Part shown: positions 13,860 to 13,930 of the stretch, piece after piece
Layout of the letters: every line of letters begins with the position of its first letter
How positions within the stretch are numbered: position 1 is the first letter of the stretch
Source: Acidimicrobiia bacterium
GTDB lineage: Bacteria > Actinomycetota > Acidimicrobiia > Spongiisociales > UBA5794
Direction: 5' to 3'
Assembly: GCA_029934555.1 (NCBI GenBank)
Contig: JAOZMA010000012.1
Location: 3,544-17,473 of the forward strand
Length of the DNA: 13,930 bases
Notes under the pieces: generated by a model
The model's input: only the letters and a program-made list of their open reading frames with translations
What the model was told of the DNA's origin: nothing
The model's database searches: none
Made by a program: the position numbers and the translations under genes

Positions 13860-13930
13860 GCATGCAGATGCGCCGCTACGAACCAGCCGGTGCCCCCAAA
13901 TCCCCCCTGCGAAGGCACCCCCCTGCTCGT

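Larger units (their letters stand above)
13436..13930. other. Non-coding, repeat- and hairpin-rich stretch
   Basis: About 495 bases with no convincing gene on either strand. It holds copy 2 of the dispersed repeat, two copies of a 71-base direct repeat spaced 130 bases apart, and three strong inverted repeats between 13789 and 13859. Base composition is more irregular than in the genes to the left. It could be the edge of a mobile or decayed element continuing past the window; no transposase fragment is seen. Confidence 0.55.

Noticed and set aside
13436..13930. tRNA-Sec (selC) or other tRNA gene in the non-coding stretch
   Set aside because: I looked for a cloverleaf with a long variable arm and a TTCAAATC-type T-loop on both strands and saw none; the hairpins here do not fit a tRNA.

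Overview
The window is GC-rich (about 60% by eye) and densely packed, with mostly GTG/ATG starts, several overlapping stop/start pairs and lipoprotein signals. A TIGR03252-like HhH-GPD protein and the codon usage point to a high-GC actinobacterium, possibly an Acidimicrobiia-like lineage. The lineage is an inference. I see no rRNA, tRNA, phage or CRISPR feature.

Layout. At the left, a large YeeE/YedE-type membrane transporter (minus strand) diverges from a LysR-family regulator (plus). A plus-strand fatty acyl-CoA synthetase follows. It converges on a minus-strand operon made of a small acidic 64-residue protein, an ABC ATPase and its ABC-2 permease. Next come two divergent genes of the DUF3179 family. 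The minus-strand one is a lipoprotein with a normal Cys-Pro-Leu-Cys motif. The plus-strand one (7621-8625) is membrane-anchored and has an in-frame TGA exactly where its neighbour has the first Cys. A three-gene minus-strand operon converges on it: TlpA-like thioredoxin lipoprotein, CcdA-type thiol transporter and MFS transporter, all overlapping. The right part has an SRPBCC-like protein (plus), an AlaX-type alanyl-tRNA editing protein (minus), an HhH-GPD protein (plus) and about 500 bases of repeat- and hairpin-rich non-coding DNA.

Main point. The plus-strand DUF3179 gene is best read as a selenoprotein, not a pseudogene. The TGA replaces the first Cys of a CxxC motif. Homology to the Cys paralog next door continues in the same frame on both sides of it. 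Twenty bases after the TGA there is a hairpin with a 7-bp stem and a GGUCC apical loop, which closely resembles the bacterial SECIS of formate dehydrogenase genes. TGA ends many other genes here, so it is not generally reassigned. The CcdA/TlpA pair could supply electrons across the membrane to such a U/C-x-x-C protein, and YeeE/YedE proteins are known sulfur-compound transporters with a selenium-linked branch; both links are inference. selA, selB, selC and selD are not in the window, so Sec capacity must be checked in the rest of the genome.
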